Source of the DNA: Paenibacillus dendrobii
Lineage (GTDB): Bacteria; Bacillota; Bacilli; Paenibacillales; Paenibacillaceae
DNA: 64,000 bases
Direction: 5' to 3'
NCBI RefSeq assembly: GCF_009807035.1
Contig: NZ_WUBI01000001.1
Span: 1,674,001-1,738,000, forward strand
Below are positions 16,219 to 24,917 of this stretch, one piece after another (position 1 is the stretch's first letter; the number at the start of each line of letters is the position of its first letter). Made by a program: the position numbers and the translations under genes. Under the pieces are notes generated by a model. It was given only the letters and a program-made list of their open reading frames with translations, ran no database searches and was not told the origin of the DNA.

Positions 16219-17310
16219 CTACTCCTCATCCATCCGGCTGTTCCAAAACGCAGATTTACGGCGAACCGGTTCCTTGGAAGAGCGGTCCTTCCGGTTCAAT
16301 TTCCGCTGACTGCGCGCTTCTTTTTTCAATTGGAACTGAAGCTCACGTTGGGTTTTACGGTAATTCAGCAAACGTTTTTCATCGATCTCACCTGCATCCA
16401 CAGCCGCGCGTACCGCGCAGCCTGCCTCATTCTCGTGCTGACAGTCTGCGAACCTGCAGCCTTCTCCGATGGCTTCAATTTCGGCGAATACCTGCTCCCA
16501 TCCACCACCTTCATCATCGTACAGCTGCAGCTCCCGCATTCCCGGCGTATCTACCATGAGTCCGCCTTGAGGCAACAGGAATAATTCCCGATGGGTCGTC
16601 GTATGTCTTCCTCTGCTGTCGTCTTCGCGGATTCCTTGCGTCCGTTGCTCATCGGCCTCTGCAAGCCAGTTCACAATGGTCGATTTGCCGCAGCCGGAAG
16701 AGCCTGTCAGAGCAACGGTTACTCCCTCTTTCAAATAGCCGGTCACAGCCTCTTTACCCAAATCCTCCAGCGCACTAACCGCATGCACGGGAACACCCGG
16801 TGCGATCAACTCCATTTCCGCCGCCTTGACCTCCGCATCCTCGCACAGATCTGCTTTACTGAGCAAAATGACCGGACTGACGCCGCTGTTCCAAGCCATA
16901 ATGAGATAACGCTCCATCCTTCTCGGATTATAGTCATCATTAAGTGAAGTCACCAGGAAAAGAATATCGACATTGGCCGCAATCAACTGTTCCTGTGCTG
17001 ACTTCGCTCCTGCTTTTTGTCTCGAAATACTGGTTTTACGGTTCAAAATCCCGTGAATAATACCGCGATCCTCTCCCTCAAGCAGCTGCAGTTCAACCCA
17101 ATCGCCTACAGCAGGATATGGACTGCCGGTCTGAAGGGCATGCTTCATTTTCCCGGACATTTCACCCCATATTTCTCCCTCACTGGTATAAACTCTGTAC
17201 ATCTGGCCAAAATCAGCGATTATTCTTCCTGGTTGGAGATGAGAGCGGTCTTCCTGGTTCCATTCATTTTCCCAGCTCTTATTCCAGCCGTATTGCATCA
17301 ATTTGTTCAA
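16219..17310 (-). CDS. rsgA: Ribosome small subunit biogenesis GTPase RsgA
   Basis: A 363-residue circularly permuted GTPase that acts late in 30S subunit maturation. Order seen: N-terminal OB-fold, G4-type motif (LLSKADLCED), G1 GSSGCGKST, switch region RGRHTTTHRE, G3-type DTPGMRE, and a C-terminal zinc motif CRFADCQHENEAGC, then a basic tail. Start: TTG at 17310 shortly after AGGGGGA; the longer ATG frame from 17376 has no ribosome binding site and adds 22 unrelated residues. It lies downstream of two tandem terminators that end the small upstream gene. Confidence 0.93.
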   Translation of the reverse strand: MNKLMQYGWNKSWENEWNQEDRSHLQPGRIIADFGQMYRVYTSEGEIWGEMSGKMKHALQTGSPYPAVGDWVELQLLEGEDRGIIHGILNRKTSISRQKAGAKSAQEQLIAANVDILFLVTSLNDDYNPRRMERYLIMAWNSGVSPVILLSKADLCEDAEVKAAEMELIAPGVPVHAVSALEDLGKEAVTGYLKEGVTVALTGSSGCGKSTIVNWLAEADEQRTQGIREDDSRGRHTTTHRELFLLPQGGLMVDTPGMRELQLYDDEGGGWEQVFAEIEAIGEGCRFADCQHENEAGCAVRAAVDAGEIDEKRLLNYRKTQRELQFQLKKEARSQRKLNRKDRSSKEPVRRKSAFWNSRMDEE

Positions 17311-17463
17311 ATAAAATCCCCCTAATGGTGTTTGATTGATTTTTATATAGAAAAACGTCATTCGACGTATTTTCACATCGGTTCGACCGCTTGGCAGCGG
17401 AAGTATTCATCCTAAAAAACATATCCTGATTGACCAGAATCCCTGGATCAGGAAAACAAAAAT

Positions 17464-17490
17464 AACCCCGAAGCAAGAGGCTCCGGGGTT
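17464..17490 (-). terminator. Second tandem intrinsic terminator upstream of rsgA
   Basis: On the minus strand AACCCCGGAGC, a five-base loop and GCTTCGGGGTT, followed by ATTTTTGTTTT. It sits 28 bp beyond the first terminator and about 150 bp before rsgA. Confidence 0.75.
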
Positions 17491-17518
17491 ACTGCGCCCA
17501 AAAAGCAGCAATAAAAAA

Positions 17519-17545
17519 GCCACGGAGACTCAAAGTCTCCGCGGC
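17519..17545 (-). terminator. Intrinsic terminator of the 32-residue gene
   Basis: On the minus strand GCCGCGGAGACT, loop TTG, AGTCTCCGTGGC with one mismatch, then six T (17518-17513). Twelve-base arms with a three-base loop make this a strong terminator. Confidence 0.9.
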
Positions 17546-17575
17546 ACGTGTAAACAAGAGATCCATCATGTTGGA

Positions 17576-17674
17576 TTAGAACATGGGAACCCTCTTAGGC
17601 CGATAAAAGGAGACCGATATATCATGAGCATGAGCACGAACAACAACAGATCCAATTAATGTTTTGTTTTTCAT
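17576..17674 (-). CDS. Short peptide gene (32 aa) with its own promoter and terminator
   Basis: ATG at 17674 behind AAGGAGACGATAAATC (AAGGAG, ten bases) and 32 codons to TAA. The peptide begins MKNKTLIGSVVV, continues RAHAHD and ends PKRVPMF: basic ends, a short hydrophobic stretch and a His-x-His. A consensus sigma-A promoter lies just upstream and a strong terminator just downstream, so it is expressed as its own short RNA of about 190 nt. No family recognised; it may be a peptide gene or a dual-function small RNA. Confidence 0.6.
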   Translation of the reverse strand: MKNKTLIGSVVVRAHAHDISVSFYRPKRVPMF

Positions 17675-17707
17675 GATTTATCGTCTCCTTTCCTGTCATA
17701 TGCTGAC

Positions 17708-17737
17708 ATCATAACCAGTTTATCAAATCAATGTCAA
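17708..17737 (-). promoter_or_regulatory. Consensus sigma-A promoter of the 32-residue gene
   Basis: Minus strand TTGACA (17737-17732), 18-base spacer, TATGAT (17713-17708). Transcription would start near 17701, about 27 nt before the ATG. The -35 box lies just beyond the stop codon of the ArsR-family gene. Confidence 0.8.
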
Positions 17738-17745
17738 GCCCTTTT

Positions 17746-18339
17746 TCACTTCACATTCTCCCAACGGGTCCACAACTCGCGCGGATTAAGCTCATAAATG
17801 CCATCTTCCCTGTACATAAACTGATGCATAATGAATTCTCTTCGTATCGTCGCAAAATCTTCATGGTAGTGCTTGATGAACTCATTCATTTCTTTTTCCG
17901 TATACTTTCGTCCCGGTTCCAGCTGCTCGACCATGTGCTCAAGCGCAATCAGCTTTTTCTTGTATTGGGCAGGAATTTGGCGCAGCCGGCCGTCCTTCGC
18001 GAAGAAGTTGCGGAGCACCGCAGCTTTGACATTTTCATTCGCAGGTTCAGACATCTGTTTCCCTCCTTCCTTGATAATGAATTGGAGCGAAGCTTGTGCA
18101 TGCTGCTGGATAAAATAGCGGTTTTGGGCAAAATAAACCGTGTTCTTTTCCCGGCGTTCCGTAATCAGCGCCGCTTCTCTCAGCTTCGCAGCATGGTGGG
18201 TGACCGTTGGCTGGGATATATTCAGCTTCTCCGCCAATGCCTGGCCATTCATCTCCCCTTCGGACAGCAACAGCAGAATGCGAAGCCGGGTGGGATCGGC
18301 GAGTGCTTTGTGATAGTTCACGATTTTCTCGAGCTGCAT
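17746..18339 (-). CDS. ArsR-family HTH regulator with C-terminal DUF2087
   Basis: A 197-residue two-domain protein. Residues 5-75 are an ArsR-type winged helix (LADPTRLRILLLLSEGEM, recognition helix NISQPTVTHHAAKL, wing TERREKNTVYF). Residues 100-190 are DUF2087 (FFAKDGRLRQIPAQ, YTEKEMNEFIK, then ATIRREFI), a domain often joined to HTH regulators; its ligand is unknown. No metal-binding Cys motif of classical ArsR sensors is present. AGGGGTG precedes the ATG. It is divergent from ypdA with about 210 bp between, so ypdA or itself may be the target; that is inference. Confidence 0.85.
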   Translation of the reverse strand: MQLEKIVNYHKALADPTRLRILLLLSEGEMNGQALAEKLNISQPTVTHHAAKLREAALITERREKNTVYFAQNRYFIQQHAQASLQFIIKEGGKQMSEPANENVKAAVLRNFFAKDGRLRQIPAQYKKKLIALEHMVEQLEPGRKYTEKEMNEFIKHYHEDFATIRREFIMHQFMYREDGIYELNPRELWTRWENVK

Positions 18340-18551
18340 TTCTTCACCCCTCTAAACTTGAATAGAATTGCATCGTAATTCATTTAGATAATAATCTAAT
18401 TTTATATTTATCTAATTATATGTTTATCAAATCAAAAAATGTCAATTCACAATTTTGTCAACCTCGAATCCCGGGTATGCTGCTGGTTTTTGTCAGTAAA
18501 TTACGATACGATGGTAAGTGAATTGTTTATAGTCAGAGGAGGAACGAAACC

Positions 18552-19532
18552 ATGCAAGACGTCATTATTATCGGAGCAGGCCCTTGCGGACTATCGGCCG
18601 CCATTGAATGCCAGCGCAGAGGTTTGTCTACTCGAATTATCGAAAAGCACTGCCTTGTGCATTCCATATTTTTATATCCGACCCATATGCAATTTTTCAG
18701 TACGGCCGAGATGCTGGAAATTGGTGATATCCCGTTTACGACGTCCAATGATAAGCCCTTCCGCTATGAGGCTCTGGCCTACTATCGGAAGGTGGCGGAA
18801 CATTACGGATTGGCCATTTCGCAGTATGAGGAGGCCCTAACTCTTGAACGGAAAGAAGATCAGACTTTTCTCGTCCAAACCGTAGACCGTTCGGGCACAC
18901 GCCATCAATATGAAGCCCGCAACGTTGTCATTTCAACGGGTTATTTCGATCATCCGAACTATATCGGCATTCCCGGGGAGGATCTGGAAAAAGTCACGCA
19001 CTACTTCCGTGAAGCTCATCCCTACAGCGGCATGAAGGTTGCCATTATCGGAGGAAGCAATTCGGCCGTTGACGCGGCCATGGAGCTGATCCGCGTCGGT
19101 GCCCGGATCGATATGATCTATCGCGGTGAAACGGTGTCTGAGAATATCAAACCATGGGTACGTCCCGTCTTCGAAGCGATGGTACAGAAGGGGAAAATCA
19201 CCGTGCATGTCCAGTCTCACGTAACAGAAATCACCGAATCTTCCGTGAAAATCGAGAGCAAAGACGGCGAAATCAGCAGCATTGAAAATGATTTTGTTCT
19301 GGCTCTGACCGGCTTCCGTCCCGACCGCAAGCTGCTCTCCTCTTGTGGTGTCGAGCTCGATGGCGACATGGAGAAACCGCTATACAATCCGGAAACGATG
19401 GAAAGCAATGTACCCGGATTATATGTTGCCGGCGTCATTGCCTCCGGACGCAACGCGAACGAGGTATTTATCGAAACTGGGCGCAATCACGGTACGCTGA
19501 TTGCGGAGCATATTAACGCATCCAATTCCTAA
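18552..19532 (+). CDS. ypdA: YpdA-family bacillithiol disulfide reductase
   Basis: A 326-residue FAD/NADPH-dependent oxidoreductase. Seen: FAD motif GAGPCGLSA at 8-16 with the family-typical Cys, a conserved IEKHCLVHSIFLYPTH block, a second dinucleotide motif IGGSNSAVDAA near 160-170, and a C-terminal GVIASGRNANEVFIETGRNHG. YpdA (Bdr) recycles bacillithiol disulfide in Firmicutes, the low-molecular-weight thiol system. Ferredoxin-NADP reductase or thioredoxin reductase is ruled out by the missing CxxC and by these blocks. AGAGGAGG lies eight bases before the ATG. Confidence 0.85.
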   Translation: MQDVIIIGAGPCGLSAAIECQRRGLSTRIIEKHCLVHSIFLYPTHMQFFSTAEMLEIGDIPFTTSNDKPFRYEALAYYRKVAEHYGLAISQYEEALTLERKEDQTFLVQTVDRSGTRHQYEARNVVISTGYFDHPNYIGIPGEDLEKVTHYFREAHPYSGMKVAIIGGSNSAVDAAMELIRVGARIDMIYRGETVSENIKPWVRPVFEAMVQKGKITVHVQSHVTEITESSVKIESKDGEISSIENDFVLALTGFRPDRKLLSSCGVELDGDMEKPLYNPETMESNVPGLYVAGVIASGRNANEVFIETGRNHGTLIAEHINASNS

Positions 19533-19677
19533 CCGTCTCAATAGCTGGTCATGCATCAGATGATTCTTGACGCATCAGCCTTCCGCTTAGGGATATTTTC
19601 TTACTGGTTTTAGAATACTGCTGTATAGAGGGTATTTATTGTCAGTCAAGATCCAATTCAGCGGGAGGCGATTACCA

Positions 19678-20121
19678 ATGGATATGACGTCACTGATTTT
19701 GCTGCTTCTGGCGGCTCTGGGCATTATAAGCAGCAACGCACCGATTACCGTTGCCATGATCGTGCTGCTTCTACTGCGGGTACTTCATCTCCAGCAGTTC
19801 TTTCCATGGCTTGAAAAGTACGGATTAACAATCGGGATCGTCATCTTGACCATTGGCGTGATGACGCCGGTGGCAAGCGGAAAAATGAGCCTTCAGACCA
19901 TCGGTGAATCGTTCTTGAACTGGAAGTCGCTGCTCGCGATCGCCATTGGAATGCTGGTTGCTTATCTGGGAGGACGGGGAGCCTCACTGATGGCTGCCAA
20001 CCCGACTATTGTCGCCGGGTTGCTGGTCGGAACTGTTTTGGGAGTAGCTTTTTTCAAAGGCGTACCGGTTGGACCGCTTATCGCGGCAGGACTTCTCTCC
20101 TTAATCATCGGCAGAAGCTGA
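19678..20121 (+). CDS. ytwI: UPF0756 (DUF441) membrane protein, YtwI-like
   Basis: A 147-residue, four-to-five-helix membrane protein. Family-typical segments are visible: [46 protein letters not shown] and a glycine-rich end. The function of the family is unknown. Start: ATG at 19678 seven bases after GGGAGGCG; the frame continues upstream to 19639 without a ribosome binding site. An intrinsic terminator follows, so it is monocistronic. Confidence 0.85.
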   Translation: MDMTSLILLLLAALGIISSNAPITVAMIVLLLLRVLHLQQFFPWLEKYGLTIGIVILTIGVMTPVASGKMSLQTIGESFLNWKSLLAIAIGMLVAYLGGRGASLMAANPTIVAGLLVGTVLGVAFFKGVPVGPLIAAGLLSLIIGRS

Positions 20122-20186
20122 AAAAACAGCTTGTCCCGGTTATCAGCTTCAAAGAACAACCGAATTCATATGTTGCATCCACCAAC

Positions 20187-20226
20187 AAGCTGGCGTCGAT
20201 GATCCAATCGGCGTCAGCTTTTTCGT
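20187..20226. terminator. Intrinsic terminator between ytwI and the small membrane peptide gene
   Basis: Arms AAGCTGGCGTCGAT and ATCGGCGTCAGCTT pair over 14 bases with two G-U pairs, loop of six bases, then TTTTT on the plus strand. Confidence 0.8.
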
Positions 20227-20247
20227 TTCCGCTTCCTTTTTTACGGG

Positions 20248-20436
20248 CTACTGTTCTTTACGCTCATAGCCGGTCCGGGTTATTTCCGCCGCTATGATTT
20301 CCCCTTTCCCCGCATTCTCTGCTTGATGGTACGCCTCGGTACTTTCATTCAAGCTTGCAGCAAATAAAAACGGAAGCATTCCGACAGCAATGATCCCAAA
20401 TCCCAGTCCTATTAAAAAAGCTTTTATATTCTTCAT
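20248..20436 (-). CDS. Small single-span membrane protein (62 aa), unknown
   Basis: Sixty-two residues: basic start MKNIK, one hydrophobic helix at about 6-26 (FLIGLGFGIIAVGMLPFLF), then a charged soluble tail ending YERKEQ. It could be a small membrane peptide or a protein with an uncleaved signal. Start: ATG at 20436, with GGGAGGT six bases upstream; two earlier in-frame ATG/GTG codons overlap that site. No family recognised. Confidence 0.65.
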   Translation of the reverse strand: MKNIKAFLIGLGFGIIAVGMLPFLFAASLNESTEAYHQAENAGKGEIIAAEITRTGYERKEQ

Positions 20437-20741
20437 TTCCATACCTCCCACAATGAGCTTTTCCTACACTGTATTCGGCATTTTGAAATTGGTGATGCGA
20501 GCACGGCAATGTGTTGAGGAAATCTCAACAGCATATCTGAATGAAAAGTGGCCGTATGCAACCGCCCATCTGTATTACATCCCTTTCTGGCCTGAAGTTA
20601 AGAGCGTCAACTGCCCAGCGCCGGCGCTTAGGTTCATGTTGCATTTTTATCAACAGATGTCATTGGGATAAGCACTTTTTCTCAACGCCCCTATATACTG
20701 TCATGTAAACTGAATTTGCTACTCGAGAGGGGATTTTGAAC
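20437..20741. other. Intergenic region before ytaF
   Basis: This divergent gap of about 300 bp contains an open frame on the plus strand without a ribosome binding site, which I regard as chance. I see no hairpin, and no promoter with both boxes close to consensus. A CTATATACT element about 45 bp before ytaF could be a sporulation -10 box but cannot be assigned. Confidence 0.4.
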
Positions 20742-21374
20742 ATGGTTTGGCTTATGATCCTGGGCTTGGCGATTTCATCCAGCATCGACAATTTAGGCGT
20801 GGGAATTACTTATGGGATTCGGGGGATTCGGATACGTATATTGTCCAACGTACTGATATCCGTGATCTGTTTTCTATTCAGCGCAGCCGGAATCTATTTC
20901 GGACAATGGGTCTCCAAGGTTTTGCCGGGGATATTTCCGATATTGGTCGGGGCTTTCCTGTTAACCATCATCGGGATCCGCATCATTTTGCTCGCGATGC
21001 CTCGGCGTCCGAAGAACGTCACACCGACTGAGAAGAAGGGAGAAACAGCGAAAGGATTAAGCGGAATACTCAAAAACCCGGAGAAGGTAGATTGGGATCA
21101 ATCGGGTGATATCGGCTGGGCTGAGACGATCGTTCTCGGGATTGCTCTCTCGGCGAATGCTCTGACCAGCGGATTAGGTGCGGGACTGCTCGGATTACCT
21201 CCCCTCCTCATCGCCATCACGGCCGCCATCGCTAGTTTTATTACTGTATGGTTAGGCGTCCTGCTTGGGAGCAAGGTTGCTCATATTCGAATTGGTTCGT
21301 TTTCGGTTGGGCAGTTCGGAACACTGATTAGTGGAATTTTGCTTCTCGTCATCGCTGCCAACTCCTTTTTCTAA
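20742..21374 (+). CDS. ytaF: Sporulation membrane protein YtaF-like
   Basis: A 210-residue membrane protein of the YtaF/MntP superfamily, with six hydrophobic helices in two related halves: the first opens LGLAISSSIDNLGVGITYG, the second TIVLGIALSANALTSGLGAG. The small polar residues in both halves are typical. YtaF is associated with sporulation in Bacillus; a cation transport role is suspected from the MntP relationship. Start: ATG at 20742 eight bases after AGAGGGGA; the in-frame TTG at 20736 is too close. A bidirectional terminator follows. Confidence 0.85.
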   Translation: MVWLMILGLAISSSIDNLGVGITYGIRGIRIRILSNVLISVICFLFSAAGIYFGQWVSKVLPGIFPILVGAFLLTIIGIRIILLAMPRRPKNVTPTEKKGETAKGLSGILKNPEKVDWDQSGDIGWAETIVLGIALSANALTSGLGAGLLGLPPLLIAITAAIASFITVWLGVLLGSKVAHIRIGSFSVGQFGTLISGILLLVIAANSFF

Positions 21375-21395
21375 CCTTTTTAATTTTAAATCATC

Positions 21396-21450
21396 AAAAA
21401 AAGAGGCTAGCAGAGAACAAAACGCCGTTCTCTTCGCTAACCTCTTTTTT
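21396..21450. terminator. Bidirectional terminator between ytaF and the ABC exporter
   Basis: AAAAAAGAGGCTAGCAGAGAAC pairs with GTTCTCTTCGCTAACCTCTTTTTT (arms of 22-24 bases with a few mismatches), A-rich on one side and T-rich on the other. It serves two convergent genes. Confidence 0.9.
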
Positions 21451-21466
21451 GACAAAATAATCCGTC

Positions 21467-23215
21467 TTATACTTCAAGATGCTGCACATTAAACAATCGT
21501 GCATAGCTCCCTTCAATCTCCATCAACTCGGCATGGGTTCCCTGCTCCGTAATAGTGCCATGCTCCATCACCACAATCTGATCAGCATGGGTAATCGTCG
21601 ACAGCCGGTGGGCAACGATCAATGTCGTACGGTTCACAGACAGCGACTGCAGGGCCTGTTGGATCAAATGCTCGGATTCCAGGTCAAGCGCGGATGTCGC
21701 TTCATCAAGGACGAGAATATCCGGGTCTTTCAAAAATACGCGCGCAATCGCAATTCGCTGCTTTTGTCCTCCGGAAAGTTTCACGCCTCTCTCCCCGACT
21801 TCCGTATCGTATCCCTGAGGCAGATTCATGATGAACTCATGGGCATTGGCCGCCATTGCAGCCGCCTCAACCTTCGCGGGATCCGCATCCGGATTTCCCA
21901 CTAGGATGTTATCCTTGACGGAGCCGCTAAAGAGAAAGTTGTCCTGCAGAACCATGCCGATGGAGCCCCGGACGCTTTCCATCGTTAACTTCCGTACATC
22001 CTCGCCGTTAATTCGCACGCTTCCCTGCTGAATATCGTAAAAGCGCGGAATGAGCGAGATCAGGCTCGATTTGCCTCCGCCGCTCATCCCCACGAAAGCC
22101 ACTGTCTGACCATGTTTGATTTCGAGATTGACGTCTTTGAGAACCCAGTCTGCCTCGTCATTATATTTGAACCATACCCCATCGAAGGTAATATTGCGTG
22201 CCGGCGCATTCAGCTTTTGGGCTTCCGGCGCATCCACGATATCGTATGGCTCGTTCATCAGTTCCATTACCCGTTCCAAAGACGCGGATGCTTGGGTAAG
22301 CACAGTGGAAGAGTTGATCAGCCGCTTGAGCGGAGCGTACAGCCTGTCCAAGTAGCCGAAGAAGGCAACAAATGTCCCCAATGTAAGACTGTGATGAATA
22401 ACGCGGTAGCCGCCGTAACCGATCACAAGCAGCGGCGCTATATCGGTCAATGTATTAATGATCGAGAACGTCAGCGCGTTCCATCGGGTCTGGGCTAGTG
22501 CCTTGTTCAGAAAGTTCTGGTTAATATTTTTAAACTGCTCGTGATCATGGCGCTCGAGTGTAAAGCTCCGAATGACGGAGATACCCTGTATACGCTCATG
22601 CAGATAAGCTTGAATGCCCGCCAGTGCCTGGGAGCGGTCCTTGGTCAGCTTCTTGAGCCTTTTGTACAGCATGTTGACCGCAATGCCGTAAAAAGGGAGA
22701 ATCGCGATGGAGACCAGTGTCAGCACCGGATTAAGATAGAGCATAACCCCCAGGACGATCAGCAGCGTAAACATATCCAGCCAGATATTCATCATGCCGA
22801 CTTCCACGATGTTTTTCGTCTGTTCGACGTCGTTGATAAAACGCGAAATGGCTTCCCCGACCTTCGTATTCTGATAATAACGCATCGATAGACGCTGAAG
22901 GTGAGCATACAGCTTGTTGCGCATATCAAACAGTATGCGGCTTGTAATGAGCTGGGCAAAATACTGTCTTAAATATTCGACCGGGCCACGAATGATGACG
23001 AATAGAATTAAAGCTCCTCCCAGAATGAGAAACAGCTGATTCGCTTGTTCCTGAACGGTCATTTTGGGATTCATGAGCAGATCATCGACGACGTATTTCA
23101 GAATCATCGGCAAGGTCAGCGGTATACCAAATTTCACGATCCCGATGAGCAGCGTCACAATAATCCATTTCGTATAGGGTTTAACAAATTGAAAATAAGC
23201 TTTCCAGTGACTCAA
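21467..23215 (-). CDS. ABC exporter half-transporter (fused permease and ATPase)
   Basis: A 582-residue type IV (B-family) exporter. Six membrane helices in residues 1-310 are followed by a nucleotide-binding domain: Walker A GMSGGGKSS near 375, signature LSGGQKQR near 480, Walker B ILVLDEATSALD and the H-loop AHRLST. All catalytic residues are intact, so it can work as a homodimer, as BmrA or MsbA do. The substrate is unknown; drugs or lipids are likely. Start: TTG at 23215 ten bases after GGGGAG. It stands alone behind a 200-bp gap. Confidence 0.88.
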   Translation of the reverse strand: MSHWKAYFQFVKPYTKWIIVTLLIGIVKFGIPLTLPMILKYVVDDLLMNPKMTVQEQANQLFLILGGALILFVIIRGPVEYLRQYFAQLITSRILFDMRNKLYAHLQRLSMRYYQNTKVGEAISRFINDVEQTKNIVEVGMMNIWLDMFTLLIVLGVMLYLNPVLTLVSIAILPFYGIAVNMLYKRLKKLTKDRSQALAGIQAYLHERIQGISVIRSFTLERHDHEQFKNINQNFLNKALAQTRWNALTFSIINTLTDIAPLLVIGYGGYRVIHHSLTLGTFVAFFGYLDRLYAPLKRLINSSTVLTQASASLERVMELMNEPYDIVDAPEAQKLNAPARNITFDGVWFKYNDEADWVLKDVNLEIKHGQTVAFVGMSGGGKSSLISLIPRFYDIQQGSVRINGEDVRKLTMESVRGSIGMVLQDNFLFSGSVKDNILVGNPDADPAKVEAAAMAANAHEFIMNLPQGYDTEVGERGVKLSGGQKQRIAIARVFLKDPDILVLDEATSALDLESEHLIQQALQSLSVNRTTLIVAHRLSTITHADQIVVMEHGTITEQGTHAELMEIEGSYARLFNVQHLEV

Positions 23216-23415
23216 TGACTTGCAACTCCCCTTTCAATATTGAACGCAATCTTTCGGCTTTTTTTATATTACCCGTCTATACAGGATGGTTCACCCGGTT
23301 GACATTTCCTCCTTACAGTGATTATATATTTCTAAGCTGCCACACTCGTTCTGTGGGACCAGAAGCACTGTAACCAAAGACCCTGCAACCAAGCAGGGAA
23401 CTCAGGAGGCCCTAA

Positions 23416-23931
23416 ATGTCAAGACAATTCGTTACGGAAGCGGTCATGCTGGCAATATACGGAGAACTGCTGCTGACACCCGTGCCGGTTGAATATATGG
23501 TACCGTATACCAGCCTGCTTGAGCTTTATGAATTTCTTTCAAGCGATGAACCATTGATGAGCAATGATGAAGATGACAAGCATGTCAAAGAAAAGGTCAG
23601 GGAACTCTTGGATTATCTCGATGAGCCGCTGAATAAGAAGAAAATCCAGAAAGCGCTGAATATGCCCTGGGCTAAAAGTCCTTACATACTCATCGGCGAG
23701 ACCACCCGAGTTACGGTGGTAAATGCAATGGATACCGCACCATACGGCGAATTTTTCGATCCGGTCGAAACCGAGCTGCTCCTCGTTTCCCAGCGTGAAC
23801 AGACACCTTTGCTTACGGATCAGCCTGAGCTGATTCACCGCATTATCGATGCTTCGGTACCCGTACAGGTATTCGACATTGACGACTTTCAGTTCGCTGT
23901 GGAGGGTGACCATTTTACCCATCCTATTTAA
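23416..23931 (+). CDS. Conserved-looking soluble protein of unknown function (171 aa)
   Basis: Not recognised. The product is 171 residues, acidic and soluble. It has an aromatic, proline-containing start (LLTPVPVEYMVPYTSLLELYEFL), a central charged helix region (DDKHVKEKVRELLDYL), and a beta-rich end (VFDIDDFQFAVEGDHF). Ribosome binding site GGAGG is six bases before ATG. It has its own terminator. There is no signal peptide, membrane helix or catalytic motif I can name. Confidence 0.7.
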   Translation: MSRQFVTEAVMLAIYGELLLTPVPVEYMVPYTSLLELYEFLSSDEPLMSNDEDDKHVKEKVRELLDYLDEPLNKKKIQKALNMPWAKSPYILIGETTRVTVVNAMDTAPYGEFFDPVETELLLVSQREQTPLLTDQPELIHRIIDASVPVQVFDIDDFQFAVEGDHFTHPI

Positions 23932-23958
23932 GCCTGTCCTTTCGGGCCTATAAGCAGT

Positions 23959-23994
23959 CAAAAACTCCTTTCCCTTACGGAAAGGAGTTTTTGC
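23959..23994. terminator. Bidirectional intrinsic terminator
   Basis: AAAAACTCCTTTCC, loop of five, GGAAAGGAGTTTTT: a perfect 14-base stem flanked by A and T tracts, between the 171-residue gene and the convergent Nudix gene. Confidence 0.92.
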
Positions 23995-24015
23995 GTTATT
24001 TCACAGATTTGGAAT

Positions 24016-24465
24016 CTAATCCTTCAGTGAGCGAAACTGCCCCAAGAGTGCCATAGATAGCAGATCCACCGAAGACCAGGGTTCGCCGAAAAAACGCAGT
24101 GCTTTGTTCACCTCTGCCTTAAAGTCCAGCTCACTTTGAAGCCCTTTGGCTTCGTATAGCGCAATGACCAAGAATTCTTCATCGCCGCCCTTGCTCACCT
24201 TCTTAAATTCAGGGCCTGAAAACATGCTGATCAAGGTCATGTCTTGTGCGGTAAGGGTTGTTTCCTCCCACAACTCCCTGCGGGCAGCATCTTCCAGCGA
24301 TTCTCCCGGGGTCATCGAACCGAGGGGAAGCCCCCATTCCTCAGCCCCCGCCCTCTGCTGCAAAAGTACTTCCCCGTCCTTATTCTTCACGAGGATGGCT
24401 ACCTGTACGGTAATTTTGGATGTTTTTTTAATATATTGACGGAAATCACGGTCCAAATGAGACAA
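24016..24465 (-). CDS. Nudix hydrolase
   Basis: A 149-residue Nudix-fold protein. The box GSMTPGESLEDAARRELWEETTL fits Gx5Ex7REUxEExxU at about residues 57-79, with all metal-binding Glu kept. Members hydrolyse nucleoside diphosphate-linked compounds; the substrate is unclear. Start: TTG at 24465, about six bases after AAGGGGGGAG; the longer frame (to 24591) overlaps the upstream gene and lacks a ribosome binding site. It lies 34 bp downstream of the HesB-fold gene, so both are probably cotranscribed. Confidence 0.85.
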   Translation of the reverse strand: MSHLDRDFRQYIKKTSKITVQVAILVKNKDGEVLLQQRAGAEEWGLPLGSMTPGESLEDAARRELWEETTLTAQDMTLISMFSGPEFKKVSKGGDEEFLVIALYEAKGLQSELDFKAEVNKALRFFGEPWSSVDLLSMALLGQFRSLKD

Positions 24466-24499
24466 GCTTCTCCCCCCTTCCATCACTCTGATTTTATAT

Positions 24500-24820
24500 C
24501 TACCCGGCGTTCGAAGTCGTATTTTTCTGATCCTCTTCATAAATATATTCAATGTCGTCCTGGGATTCCAGATAACGAACAACCAGGTCATAGCCGCTCA
24601 AATACCAGCCGTCCTGCTCCTCCACAAAAAAGATAATGCCCTCCAGTTCCTCTTTCAGCAGCGGACGATCCGGTTCTTCAACGGATATTCCGAGCGAAAA
24701 TCCGGGATGGAGTCCTCCGCCGGAGCTGTACCGGGGAAAGAAGCGCAGCGCATTGCCTTGTTGCAGCTCCAGTTCCTTGATGTACCATTTTGCCGCGTCG
24801 TTACTGATCCGAAGTTTCAT
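24500..24820 (-). CDS. HesB/YneR-like protein without cluster-ligand cysteines
   Basis: A 106-residue protein matching the IscA/HesB fold pattern in its YneR branch: MKLRISNDAAKWYIKELEL, a RFFPRYSSGGGLHPGFSLGIS strand region, and a long acidic tail. The A-type scaffold proteins need three cysteines; this protein has none, so it is unlikely to carry an Fe-S cluster the usual way. Function unknown. GGAAGGGA precedes the ATG. Confidence 0.8.
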   Translation of the reverse strand: MKLRISNDAAKWYIKELELQQGNALRFFPRYSSGGGLHPGFSLGISVEEPDRPLLKEELEGIIFFVEEQDGWYLSGYDLVVRYLESQDDIEYIYEEDQKNTTSNAG

Positions 24821-24917
24821 CAGGCTTCAGTCCCTTCCATGAATTTTGTACTAGATCATACAATAGCCTATATACAATATATCATAACATTAATGCCCTA
24901 ACTCCTAAAAATATAAA

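Noticed and set aside
20390..20671. 93-codon plus-strand frame before ytaF
   Set aside because: No ribosome binding site, overlaps the start of the small membrane protein gene on the other strand and lacks protein-like composition.
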